This document shows positions 41,859-48,735 of a stretch of DNA of 64,000 nucleotides, piece after piece; positions within the stretch are counted from its first letter, which is position 1, and each line of letters starts with the position of its first letter. Source of the stretch: Kribbella sindirgiensis (GTDB lineage: Bacteria; Actinomycetota; Actinomycetes; Propionibacteriales; Kribbellaceae); contig NZ_SJKA01000026.1 in NCBI RefSeq assembly GCF_004331435.1, positions 1 through 64,000 of the forward strand, given 5' to 3'. A program made the translations under genes and the position numbers. Under the pieces are notes generated by a model. It made no database searches. It was not told the origin of the DNA and saw only the letters and a program-made list of their open reading frames with translations.

Positions 41859-43150
41859 TGGGTCAGCAGCTGGTTGGCCTTCGCCACCGCGGCGTCGAGA
41901 GCTGCCTGCGACGAGATCTTGCCGGAGATCGCCAGCGAGATCTGCTGCCCGATGAAGTCGTTGGTCGCGCCACTGATGATCGGCGGCGACAGCACCTTCG
42001 CCTTGGCCAGCGACTCGAAGGCGAGCACCTTGGCGTCACTTTCCGGCGTACCGTCGGACTTGGAGAAGTACGGGTCGGAGGCGGAGGCCTTGGTGGACGG
42101 GAAGATGTTCACGATCTTCGCGAACGCGGCCTGGTTCTCGGCGTTGGTGACGAACCGGGCGAGCGCGATCGCCGCCGCCTGGTTCTTGGTCTTGGCCGAG
42201 ACCGACAGACCCTGCACGTACAGCGGCGGGGTGTCGAGCGCCGGCGACGGGACGACCTTGCCCTTCAGCGACGGGTTGTCCTTGTTGAAGTCCTGGATCG
42301 CGTTGCCGCCGCCGGTGGTCCAGGCGACCTTGCCCTGGGTGAAGAGCTTGGAGTTGCCCAGGTACTCGTTGGTCAGGATGTCGCGCGGCATGTAGCCCGC
42401 CTTGTAGGCGTCGCGGTACTTGTCCAGCAGCGCGGCGGCCTCGGGGGTGTTGAAGGTGAACTTCTTGCCGTCGTCGGAGAGGATCTTCACGCCGGCGTTG
42501 GTGAAGTCGCCGATCCCCGGCAGCCGGCTCATCAGGTATTCCTTGCCGCCGGTCTTGTCGTGCATGGTCTTCGCGGCCGCGAGCAGTTCGTCGAAGGTCT
42601 TCGGTGGGTTCTTCACGTCCAGGCCGGCCGCGGCGAACTTGGTCGCGTTCCAGTAGTCGATATCGGTGTTCAGGTACCACGGGTAGCCGAACGTGCCGTC
42701 CAGCCCCTGGTACTGGTACGCCTTGACGCCGCCCTCGACGTACTCCTCGTTCAGCTTCGGGTCCGCGGCGGCGACGTCGAGCAGCATGTTCTGCTTGGCC
42801 AGGCTCAGCGCGAAGTCCGGCGGCAGGTTCGTCACGTCCGGCAGCTGACCGGCCGACGCCTGGCTCAGCACCTTCTTGTCGTAGCCGTCGCCGGGCTGGT
42901 CCAGCCAGGTGACCTTCGTGCCCGGGTACTTCGCCTCGAACGCCTTGATCACGCCTTCGACGTACGACGTGAACTTGGGCTTCAGCGCCCAGGTCTGGAA
43001 ACTGACCTCACCGGTCACCTGGGCGTTCGCGTCGACGGTCGGCTTGGCGCCGCCGCTGCTGCCGGAGTCCTCGGAACCGAGGCCGCAGCCGGCGAGGGTG
43101 AGAGCGGCGGCGGCAAGACCTGCCACCAGCGCCGAACGGCGTCTACGCAT
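41855..43150 (-). CDS. Sugar ABC transporter substrate-binding lipoprotein
   Basis: A 431-residue extracellular solute-binding protein. It has a lipoprotein signal with lipobox LAGC (lipidated Cys at residue 22), a Gly/Ser linker, and an MBP-like two-lobe fold (QTWALKPKFTSYVEGVIKAF, ARFVTNAENQAAFAKIVNIF). It would capture an oligosaccharide outside the cell for the two permeases. Ribosome site AGGAGA lies before the ATG. It is the first gene of its operon, under a TTGACA promoter with a LacI-type operator at the start site. Confidence 0.95.
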   Translation of the reverse strand: MRRRRSALVAGLAAAALTLAGCGLGSEDSGSSGGAKPTVDANAQVTGEVSFQTWALKPKFTSYVEGVIKAFEAKYPGTKVTWLDQPGDGYDKKVLSQASAGQLPDVTNLPPDFALSLAKQNMLLDVAAADPKLNEEYVEGGVKAYQYQGLDGTFGYPWYLNTDIDYWNATKFAAAGLDVKNPPKTFDELLAAAKTMHDKTGGKEYLMSRLPGIGDFTNAGVKILSDDGKKFTFNTPEAAALLDKYRDAYKAGYMPRDILTNEYLGNSKLFTQGKVAWTTGGGNAIQDFNKDNPSLKGKVVPSPALDTPPLYVQGLSVSAKTKNQAAAIALARFVTNAENQAAFAKIVNIFPSTKASASDPYFSKSDGTPESDAKVLAFESLAKAKVLSPPIISGATNDFIGQQISLAISGKISSQAALDAAVAKANQLLTQ

Positions 43151-43166
43151 GGGATCTCCTGGAATT

Positions 43167-43217
43167 GATAAACCGGTATAGCTCCCGAACTATCCACATC
43201 GTAGAATCCGCTGTCAA
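43167..43217 (-). promoter_or_regulatory. Promoter and LacI-type operator of the sugar ABC operon
   Basis: On the minus strand: -35 TTGACA (43212-43217), 17-bp spacer, -10 GATAGT (43189-43194), start near 43182. The operator GCTATACCGGTTTATC (43167-43182) covers the start site; its reverse shares the core TAAACCG-N-T-N-TAGC with the site at 44269-44283. The adjacent LacI-family gene is the likely repressor. Confidence 0.75.
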
Positions 43218-43235
43218 GGGCAGGAGGTATCACCG

Positions 43236-44252
43236 ATGGCGAGACCGACGATCGCGGACATCGCGACCAGGGCCGGGGTGTCGAAGGGTGCGGTGTCGTT
43301 CGCGCTGAACGGGCGGCCGGGGGTCAGCGACGCGACCCGCGAGCGGATCCTGAAGATCGCCGAGCAGATGAGCTGGCGGCCGCACAGCGCGGCGCGGGCG
43401 CTCGGGGCGTCCCGGGTCGACTCGGTCGGAATGGTGATCGCGCGCCCGGCCCGCACGCTCGGCGTCGAGCCGTTCTTCGCGCATCTGCTGTCCGGCGTGC
43501 AGTCGGGGCTGTCGGCGGAGTCGATCTCGCTGCAGCTGCTGATCGTCGAAGACACCGCGGCCGAGATCGAGGTGTACCGGCGGTGGGCGTCGGAGCACCG
43601 GGTCGACGGCGTGATCCTGGTCGACCTGACCGTGAAGGACCCGCGGGTCGACGAGCTCCGGGCGCTCGAGCTGCCGGCCGTCGTGATCGGCGGCCGCGGC
43701 GGCAAGGGCGCGCTCGCCTCGGTCTGGGCCGACGACCGGGACGCGATGCTCTCGATCGTCGAGTACCTGGCCGCGCTCGGCCATCGCCGGATCGCGCACG
43801 TCGCCGGTACGCCGAACTTCCAGCACACGCAGCGCCGGATCCGGGCCGTCCGCGACGCCGCGCCCCGGCTCGGACTGCTCGACGCCCCCTCGCTGACCAC
43901 GGACTTCAGCGACGCGGAGGGCGCCGCGATCACCCGCAAACTGCTGTCCCAGTCCGATCGCCCGACCGCGATCGTCTACGACAGCGACGTGATGGCGGTG
44001 GCCGGCCTCGGGGTCGCGATGGAGATGGGCGTCTCGGTGCCCGGCGACCTGTCGATCGTCGCGTTCGACGACTCGATCCTCACCCAGCTCATGCACCCGG
44101 CGCTGACGGCCCTGTCCCGCGACACGTTCGATTTCGGCCGCCAGGCCGCCGAGGTGCTGCTCGAGACGATCGCCGACCCCGGCACGGTGATCAACCGCCG
44201 GACCGCCGACCCGGTCCTGACGGTCCGCGAGTCGACCGCTCCCCCGGCCTGA
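43236..44252 (+). CDS. LacI-family sugar-responsive repressor
   Basis: A 338-residue regulator. The N-terminal HTH (PTIADIATRAGVSKGAVSFA then LNGRPGVSDATRERILKIAE) includes the hinge helix region ALGASRV, and the periplasmic-binding-protein-like effector domain runs to the end (IVYDSDVMAVAGLGVAMEMG, LSIVAFDDS, LTALSRDTFDFGRQAAEVLL). It is transcribed divergently from the ABC operon and in the same direction as the glycosidase gene. Matching operators flank it on both sides, so it probably represses both import and hydrolysis until the oligosaccharide is present. Confidence 0.95.
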   Translation: MARPTIADIATRAGVSKGAVSFALNGRPGVSDATRERILKIAEQMSWRPHSAARALGASRVDSVGMVIARPARTLGVEPFFAHLLSGVQSGLSAESISLQLLIVEDTAAEIEVYRRWASEHRVDGVILVDLTVKDPRVDELRALELPAVVIGGRGGKGALASVWADDRDAMLSIVEYLAALGHRRIAHVAGTPNFQHTQRRIRAVRDAAPRLGLLDAPSLTTDFSDAEGAAITRKLLSQSDRPTAIVYDSDVMAVAGLGVAMEMGVSVPGDLSIVAFDDSILTQLMHPALTALSRDTFDFGRQAAEVLLETIADPGTVINRRTADPVLTVRESTAPPA

Positions 44253-44268
44253 CGTTTGCGCTACCGGC

Positions 44269-44283
44269 CTAAACCGATTTAGC
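44269..44283 (+). promoter_or_regulatory. LacI-type operator before the GH5-like gene
   Basis: CTAAACCGATTTAGC is a near-palindrome (CTAAA...TTTAG) and matches the ABC-operon operator in its TAAACCG-N-T-N-TAGC core. A possible promoter overlaps it: -35 TTGCGC (44256-44261), 16-bp spacer, -10 TTTAGC (44278-44283). The start site would fall about 3 bp before the ATG, with no ribosome site, so the message may be nearly leaderless. Confidence 0.65.
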
Positions 44284-44292
44284 ATCCTCGGC

Positions 44293-45456
44293 ATGTCTTC
44301 GGATCCCGTCAGGTTTGGCGCCAACTACGTTCCCTCGGCGGGATGGTTCTACAGCTGGCTGGACTACGACGGCGCCGCGGTCCGGCGGGATTTCGCGGAC
44401 CTGGCCGGGATCGGGCTGGATCACGTCCGGGTCTTCCCGGTCTGGCCGTGGATCCAGCCGAACCGGGCGATCATCCGCGAGCGGGCGATCGCCGACCTGC
44501 TGGACACGATCGACGCCGCCGCGGAGCACGGGCTGACCGTCGCGGTCGACCTGATCCAGGGGCACCTGTCCAGCTTCGACTTCCTCCCGTCGTGGGTGCT
44601 GACCTGGCACAAGAGCAGCCTGTTCGAGGACAGGACGGTCCGCGACGGACTCACGGCGTACGTCGACGCCGTGGCGCGCGCGGTCGCGACGAAGCCGAAC
44701 GTCTTCGCGATCACGCTCGGCAACGAGGTCAACAACCTCTGGCCGGACAGCTCCACCACGCCGCAGGCCTCGACCGCGTGGGCGCAGGAGCTGCTGACGA
44801 CGGTACAGAAGGCAGCACCCGGCGTACTCGCCCTGCACTCGGTCTTCGACGACGCCTGGTACAAGGGCGACCACCCGTTCCATCCCGTTGACGCGGTGGA
44901 CCTGGGTGACCTGACCACTGTCCACTCGTGGGTTTTCAACGGGGTCTCACGAGTGGACGGTCCCCTCGGTCCGGCCACCCTCACCCACGCCGACTACCTG
45001 GTAGAGCTCGCCAAGTCGCTCGCCCCGGAGCGGCCCGTCTGGCTGCAGGAAATCGGCGTACCGGGACCCGACATCCCCGTCGACCTGCAGGCCGAGTTCA
45101 CCCGGCGGACCGTCGAGACCGTCCTGGGGAACCCAGCGCTGTACGGCGTGACGTGGTGGTCCTCGCACGACATCGACCGGCGGCTGCTCGACTTCCCGGA
45201 CCGCGAGTACGACCTCGGCCTGTTCACGGTCGACCACCGGCGCAAACCGGCCGCGCAGGCGCTCGCGGACCTGATCGCGACGACGCGCGCGAACGGCGCG
45301 CCGGCGCAAGCGCCCGCCACCACGCTGACCGCACCGATCAACCTCCGCACCCAGCCGGAACGTCGCGCGGAAGTTGCCCCCGGCAGCGAATTCCACCTCC
45401 ACTGGGTCGAGGCCCGCACCCACAGCCCGGTCCGGATTCAGCTCGCCAACAGCTGA
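44293..45456 (+). CDS. Cytoplasmic GH5-like glycoside hydrolase
   Basis: A 387-residue clan GH-A TIM-barrel glycosidase related to GH5 cellulases and mannanases. The acid/base Glu is E145 in TLGNEVNN (the NE motif) and the nucleophile is E253 in VWLQEIGVPG; WPWIQPNRAI and TWWSSHDIDRR are substrate-groove segments. There is no signal peptide, so it should cleave imported oligosaccharides inside the cell. The context (CUT1 importer, LacI regulator, shared operator) makes it the catabolic enzyme of this locus. Beta-manno- or beta-gluco-oligosaccharides are candidates; the sequence does not decide. Its 3' end overlaps the convergent gene by 19 bp. Confidence 0.88.
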   Translation: MSSDPVRFGANYVPSAGWFYSWLDYDGAAVRRDFADLAGIGLDHVRVFPVWPWIQPNRAIIRERAIADLLDTIDAAAEHGLTVAVDLIQGHLSSFDFLPSWVLTWHKSSLFEDRTVRDGLTAYVDAVARAVATKPNVFAITLGNEVNNLWPDSSTTPQASTAWAQELLTTVQKAAPGVLALHSVFDDAWYKGDHPFHPVDAVDLGDLTTVHSWVFNGVSRVDGPLGPATLTHADYLVELAKSLAPERPVWLQEIGVPGPDIPVDLQAEFTRRTVETVLGNPALYGVTWWSSHDIDRRLLDFPDREYDLGLFTVDHRRKPAAQALADLIATTRANGAPAQAPATTLTAPINLRTQPERRAEVAPGSEFHLHWVEARTHSPVRIQLANS

Positions 45457-46589
45457 CGCAGTTCCTGGTTGACGTTCGCGCCGGGAGCCGCGTCGTAGTT
45501 GCCGAGGTGGATCGCGGTCCAGCCGCGGCCCGGGTACCACTCGGTGCTCGTACTGATGCCAGGCGCACCGCCGAGATGCCCGGTGATCAGCACACCGTTG
45601 AGGATGGCGCTGTCCATCCCGTACCCGATGAAGTTGGTGACCTCGGGCAGCCCCGGTTTCGCCGGCAGCGGCGGTATCGGGAACTTCGGCGTGACGAAGA
45701 CATCCCGGTACGTCGCGCTCACCAGCGTGCTGTCATTCAGCGCCCGGGCGAAGCGCACCAGGTCGGGCGCCGTCGCGAACGCGTTGCCCGCGGGGCTGCC
45801 GATGACGCCGAACGTGTCTCCGTCGAGGGCGTCGTACCGCTTGCCGGAGGCATCGGTCGGGTACGGATGCGCGAAGCGGCTGTCGGTGCGCCATTGGTCC
45901 AGCAGGGTGAAATCCGACGCGGTCATGCCGGCCGGGCGGAAGATGTGCTTGCGGATGTAGTCGTAGTAGGACTCGCCCGAGATCTTCTCGACGATGCAGC
46001 CGAGCACGTGGAAACCCGAGTTGCTGTACTTGCTGCCGGTGCCCGGTGTGAACGCGAGCGACTCCGTGCGGATATAGCGCAGGGTGCCGTCCACCATCTG
46101 GCGCGGCGTCGTCCAGGTCGCCGACTCCGCGAAGTACCCCGCGATCTGCATGTAGTCGCCCAGGCCCGACGTGTGCGTGAGCAGATGGTGGATCGTGACG
46201 TGGTCCGCGATCTCGGGCTTGAATCCGGTCAGGTACTTGCCGATCGGGTCGACGAGACTCAGTGAGCCGCGCTGGGCGAGCTGCGCGATCGCCGTCGCGG
46301 TGAACATCTTGGTCACCGAGGCCAGGCAGTACCTGGTGTCCGCCCGGTTGCGGATGCCCTTCTTCCGGTCGGCGTACCCGATCGAGCGCGACACCACCGT
46401 GCGACCGTCGCGGGTGACCAGAACGGTTCCGGAGAACAGATCATCAGCCTCGAGCCGATCGAGGTACTTGTCGAGCTCGCCGCGCAGACCCGAGGGTGTT
46501 GCGGCGCGGGCCGTCGCGGGAAGGACCGCGACGCCGGCGACGGCCAGACCGGTCGCGCCCAGAAACGTACGCCTGCTGTGGTTGGTCAA
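45438..46589 (-). CDS. Tat-exported serine hydrolase (beta-lactamase class C / PBP4* family)
   Basis: A 383-residue extracytoplasmic serine hydrolase. The N-terminus is a twin-arginine signal (SRRTFLGATGLAVAG) cleaved near ARA-A (about residue 29). Active-site motifs are SVTK (S91, K94), YSN in GSKYSNSGFHVLG, and HLGG near residue 340 in place of the KTG box. TTG at 46589 is chosen, with GAGGAG 7-12 nt upstream. It could be a D-Ala-D-Ala carboxypeptidase, esterase or beta-lactamase; similarity is closest to Streptomyces R61-type DD-peptidases. It follows a TetR gene on the same strand. Confidence 0.88.
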   Translation of the reverse strand: MTNHSRRTFLGATGLAVAGVAVLPATARAATPSGLRGELDKYLDRLEADDLFSGTVLVTRDGRTVVSRSIGYADRKKGIRNRADTRYCLASVTKMFTATAIAQLAQRGSLSLVDPIGKYLTGFKPEIADHVTIHHLLTHTSGLGDYMQIAGYFAESATWTTPRQMVDGTLRYIRTESLAFTPGTGSKYSNSGFHVLGCIVEKISGESYYDYIRKHIFRPAGMTASDFTLLDQWRTDSRFAHPYPTDASGKRYDALDGDTFGVIGSPAGNAFATAPDLVRFARALNDSTLVSATYRDVFVTPKFPIPPLPAKPGLPEVTNFIGYGMDSAILNGVLITGHLGGAPGISTSTEWYPGRGWTAIHLGNYDAAPGANVNQELRQLLAS

Positions 46590-46645
46590 AGGATTGCTCC
46601 TCACGTTGTCAGTGAGATCCAATCCCAGGGCCTGTTTCTCCGGCG

Positions 46646-47386
46646 TTACCGCTTGGCGATCAGTACGTCGATGCCGTCGAGGATTCGTGCCAGGCCGAAC
46701 TCGAGGTCGTCGTCGAGTTCGTCCTCGTACTCCTGGTTGAGATAGAGCGACACCAGCGTCGGGTATCCGCCCTCGATCAGCCGCGGTACGAGGAACTGGC
46801 CGACCTGTTCGGTCTGCACCGGCGTGTGATCGCTCGCGCCGAGCTGACGCGCCAGGCCGGCGTAGTTCCGCGCATACCCGTCCAGCAGCACCAGGCAGCC
46901 GAGGTTGTCGTGCTGGCTGAGCCCGGTCTCGGCCATCGCCGCCAGCATCACCTCGACCCAGCGCAGCAGGTTCGGCGTGACGGGCGCGCCGCGGATCGGT
47001 ACGTCGAGCAGCCACGGACGGTCGGCGTACAACTTCACCTGCGCGTCCACCCACGCGATCGCCGCCGCACGCCAGCCGGACGGCAGCTCCGGCGGCATCC
47101 CGACAGCCTTGTCGTGGACCAGGACGATCAGCTCTTCCTTGGACCGGACGTAGCGGTACATGGCGTTCGTGGTGACGCCGAGCTGCGCCGCGATCCGCTG
47201 CAGCGAGATCGCCTCGAACCCGTCCCGATCGCCGAACTCGATGCCGGTGGCCACGATCTGCTCGATCGACAGCGCCGGCTTCGGCCCGCGCCGCTGCACC
47301 GGCAGCACGCCCCACGAGAGGGCGAGCCCCGGCGGCAGGTCCGCGCGGTCCTCGGTCACACCTCCATCCTGTCGTACGCCGGACAC
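46646..47386 (-). CDS. TetR-family regulator
   Basis: A 246-residue regulator. The HTH lies at about residues 40-85 (LSIEQIVATGIEFGDRDGFE, ISLQRIAAQLGVTTNAMYRY), and the C-terminal domain resembles the TetR_C group seen in actinobacterial regulators of efflux or hydrolase genes. GTG at 47386 is listed; GTG at 47359 (VTEDRADLP) is an alternative but has a ribosome site only 1 nt away. It lies 56 bp upstream of the Tat-exported serine hydrolase on the same strand, which it may control. Effector unknown. Confidence 0.88.
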   Translation of the reverse strand: MSGVRQDGGVTEDRADLPPGLALSWGVLPVQRRGPKPALSIEQIVATGIEFGDRDGFEAISLQRIAAQLGVTTNAMYRYVRSKEELIVLVHDKAVGMPPELPSGWRAAAIAWVDAQVKLYADRPWLLDVPIRGAPVTPNLLRWVEVMLAAMAETGLSQHDNLGCLVLLDGYARNYAGLARQLGASDHTPVQTEQVGQFLVPRLIEGGYPTLVSLYLNQEYEDELDDDLEFGLARILDGIDVLIAKR

Positions 47387-47494
47387 GTGCGAACAGGGGT
47401 GTTAGCACCACCTCGAAACGGGTCCTGAGCACCGGGTCAGCGAAACTGTTCAACCCCTACGCTTTTTCGTGTCAGCACAACCCGGAAGGACACG

Positions 47495-47923
47495 ATGATG
47501 AACAACCTCCTCGAACACCTCCTGACCCCGGACCAGGTCCAGCTCACCGACGCCGACCGTCACGCCGCGCTCGCCAAGCTGGACAGCGCCGTACGGCAGG
47601 CCGCACTCACCCCGTCCCAGGCGAGCGACCGGCACGAGCTGGTACTCGCGGCCCGGACCCGCGGCGAGCTCCGGAACATCCTGTCCGGCGTCGCGAACGC
47701 CGCACCGCCCCGCGGGCTGACCGTGGCGCTCCAGGCCGTCTCAGGTGTCTGGCTGGTCGCCTGCGTGGTCCAGTTCGTGGTCTGGGTGGTCTTGGCGGTC
47801 TTCGGTCACTTCGACGGCCCGTGGTGGCTGTGGTCGGACCTGGGCCTCGGTGCGGTCGTCGCGATCCTGTGGTTCACGAACGAGTCGTACCACCGCAAGA
47901 ACGACGTACTGGTCGCCTCGTGA
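47495..47923 (+). CDS. DUF1707-domain membrane protein
   Basis: A 142-residue protein: an N-terminal DUF1707-type helical domain (LTDADRHAALAKLDSAVRQA, then SDRHELVLAARTRGELRNIL), followed by two transmembrane helices (VALQAVSGVWLVACVVQFVV and LGLGAVVAILWF). DUF1707 domains are common in actinobacterial membrane and signalling proteins with no defined activity. ATG follows an AGGA-type ribosome site. It overlaps the ABC ATPase gene by 4 bp (GTGA), so it is part of that exporter operon. Confidence 0.82.
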   Translation: MMNNLLEHLLTPDQVQLTDADRHAALAKLDSAVRQAALTPSQASDRHELVLAARTRGELRNILSGVANAAPPRGLTVALQAVSGVWLVACVVQFVVWVVLAVFGHFDGPWWLWSDLGLGAVVAILWFTNESYHRKNDVLVAS

Positions 47924-48666
47924 GCACGCCCGTACAGCTCACCGACGTCCGTAAGGTCTACGGCACCGGTCCGGGCGCGGTCGATGCTCTGGCCGGTGTG
48001 ACCTACGGGTTCGCGGCCGGCACGTTCACCGCGGTGATGGGGCCGTCCGGCTCCGGCAAGAGCACGCTGCTGCACTGTGCGGCCGGTCTGGACAGTCCGA
48101 CGTCGGGTGACGTCCAGTTGGCCGGGCGGTCGTTGCGGGGGCTGGACGAGACGGCGCTGACGGAGCTGCGGCGCGAGCAGGTCGCCTTTGTGTTCCAGTC
48201 CTTCAACCTGATGCCCGCTTTGACTGTGCGGCAGAACGTCGTACTCCCGCTGACGCTGGCCGGGAAGGCTCCGGACGACGCGTGGGTGACCGAGGTGATC
48301 CGGCGCGTCGGGCTCGGCGAGCGCAGCAAGCACCGGCCGAGCGAGCTGTCCGGCGGTCAGCAGCAACGCGTCGCGATCGCCCGCGCTCTCGCTGGACGAA
48401 CCGCGATCACCTTCGCCGACGAGCCGACCGGGGCGCTGGACACCACCACCGCCCTAGAGGTCCTCACCCTGCTCCGCGACCAGTCCCGCGAACTCGGCCA
48501 AACCATCGCAATGGTCACCCACGACCCCGTCGCGGCGTCGTACGCCGACCGCGTGGTCTTCCTCGTCGACGGCCAAATAGTCGCCGAAACGACCCACCCC
48601 ACCCCAGAAGCCGTAGCCGCCCACCTAGCCCAACTGAGCACCCGCAACACCCCAAACCCCACCTGA
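47920..48666 (+). CDS. MacB/LolD-type ABC transporter ATP-binding protein
   Basis: A 248-residue ATPase. Walker A GPSGSGKST, Q-loop VAFVFQSFNL, signature LSGGQQQRVAIARAL, Walker B ITFADEPTGALD and the switch His in VTHDPVAASYADRVVF are all intact. The DEPTGALD form is typical of the MacB/LolD/FtsE group, which work with FtsX-type permeases. GTG at 47920 overlaps the DUF1707 stop. The permease gene starts 69 bp downstream. Confidence 0.95.
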   Translation: MSTPVQLTDVRKVYGTGPGAVDALAGVTYGFAAGTFTAVMGPSGSGKSTLLHCAAGLDSPTSGDVQLAGRSLRGLDETALTELRREQVAFVFQSFNLMPALTVRQNVVLPLTLAGKAPDDAWVTEVIRRVGLGERSKHRPSELSGGQQQRVAIARALAGRTAITFADEPTGALDTTTALEVLTLLRDQSRELGQTIAMVTHDPVAASYADRVVFLVDGQIVAETTHPTPEAVAAHLAQLSTRNTPNPT

Positions 48667-48735
48667 CCACCGCACCTCACTCGCCCACCGCACCCGCGCC
48701 TCGCCCATCCCACAGCACCCAGGGAGATTCCGCTC

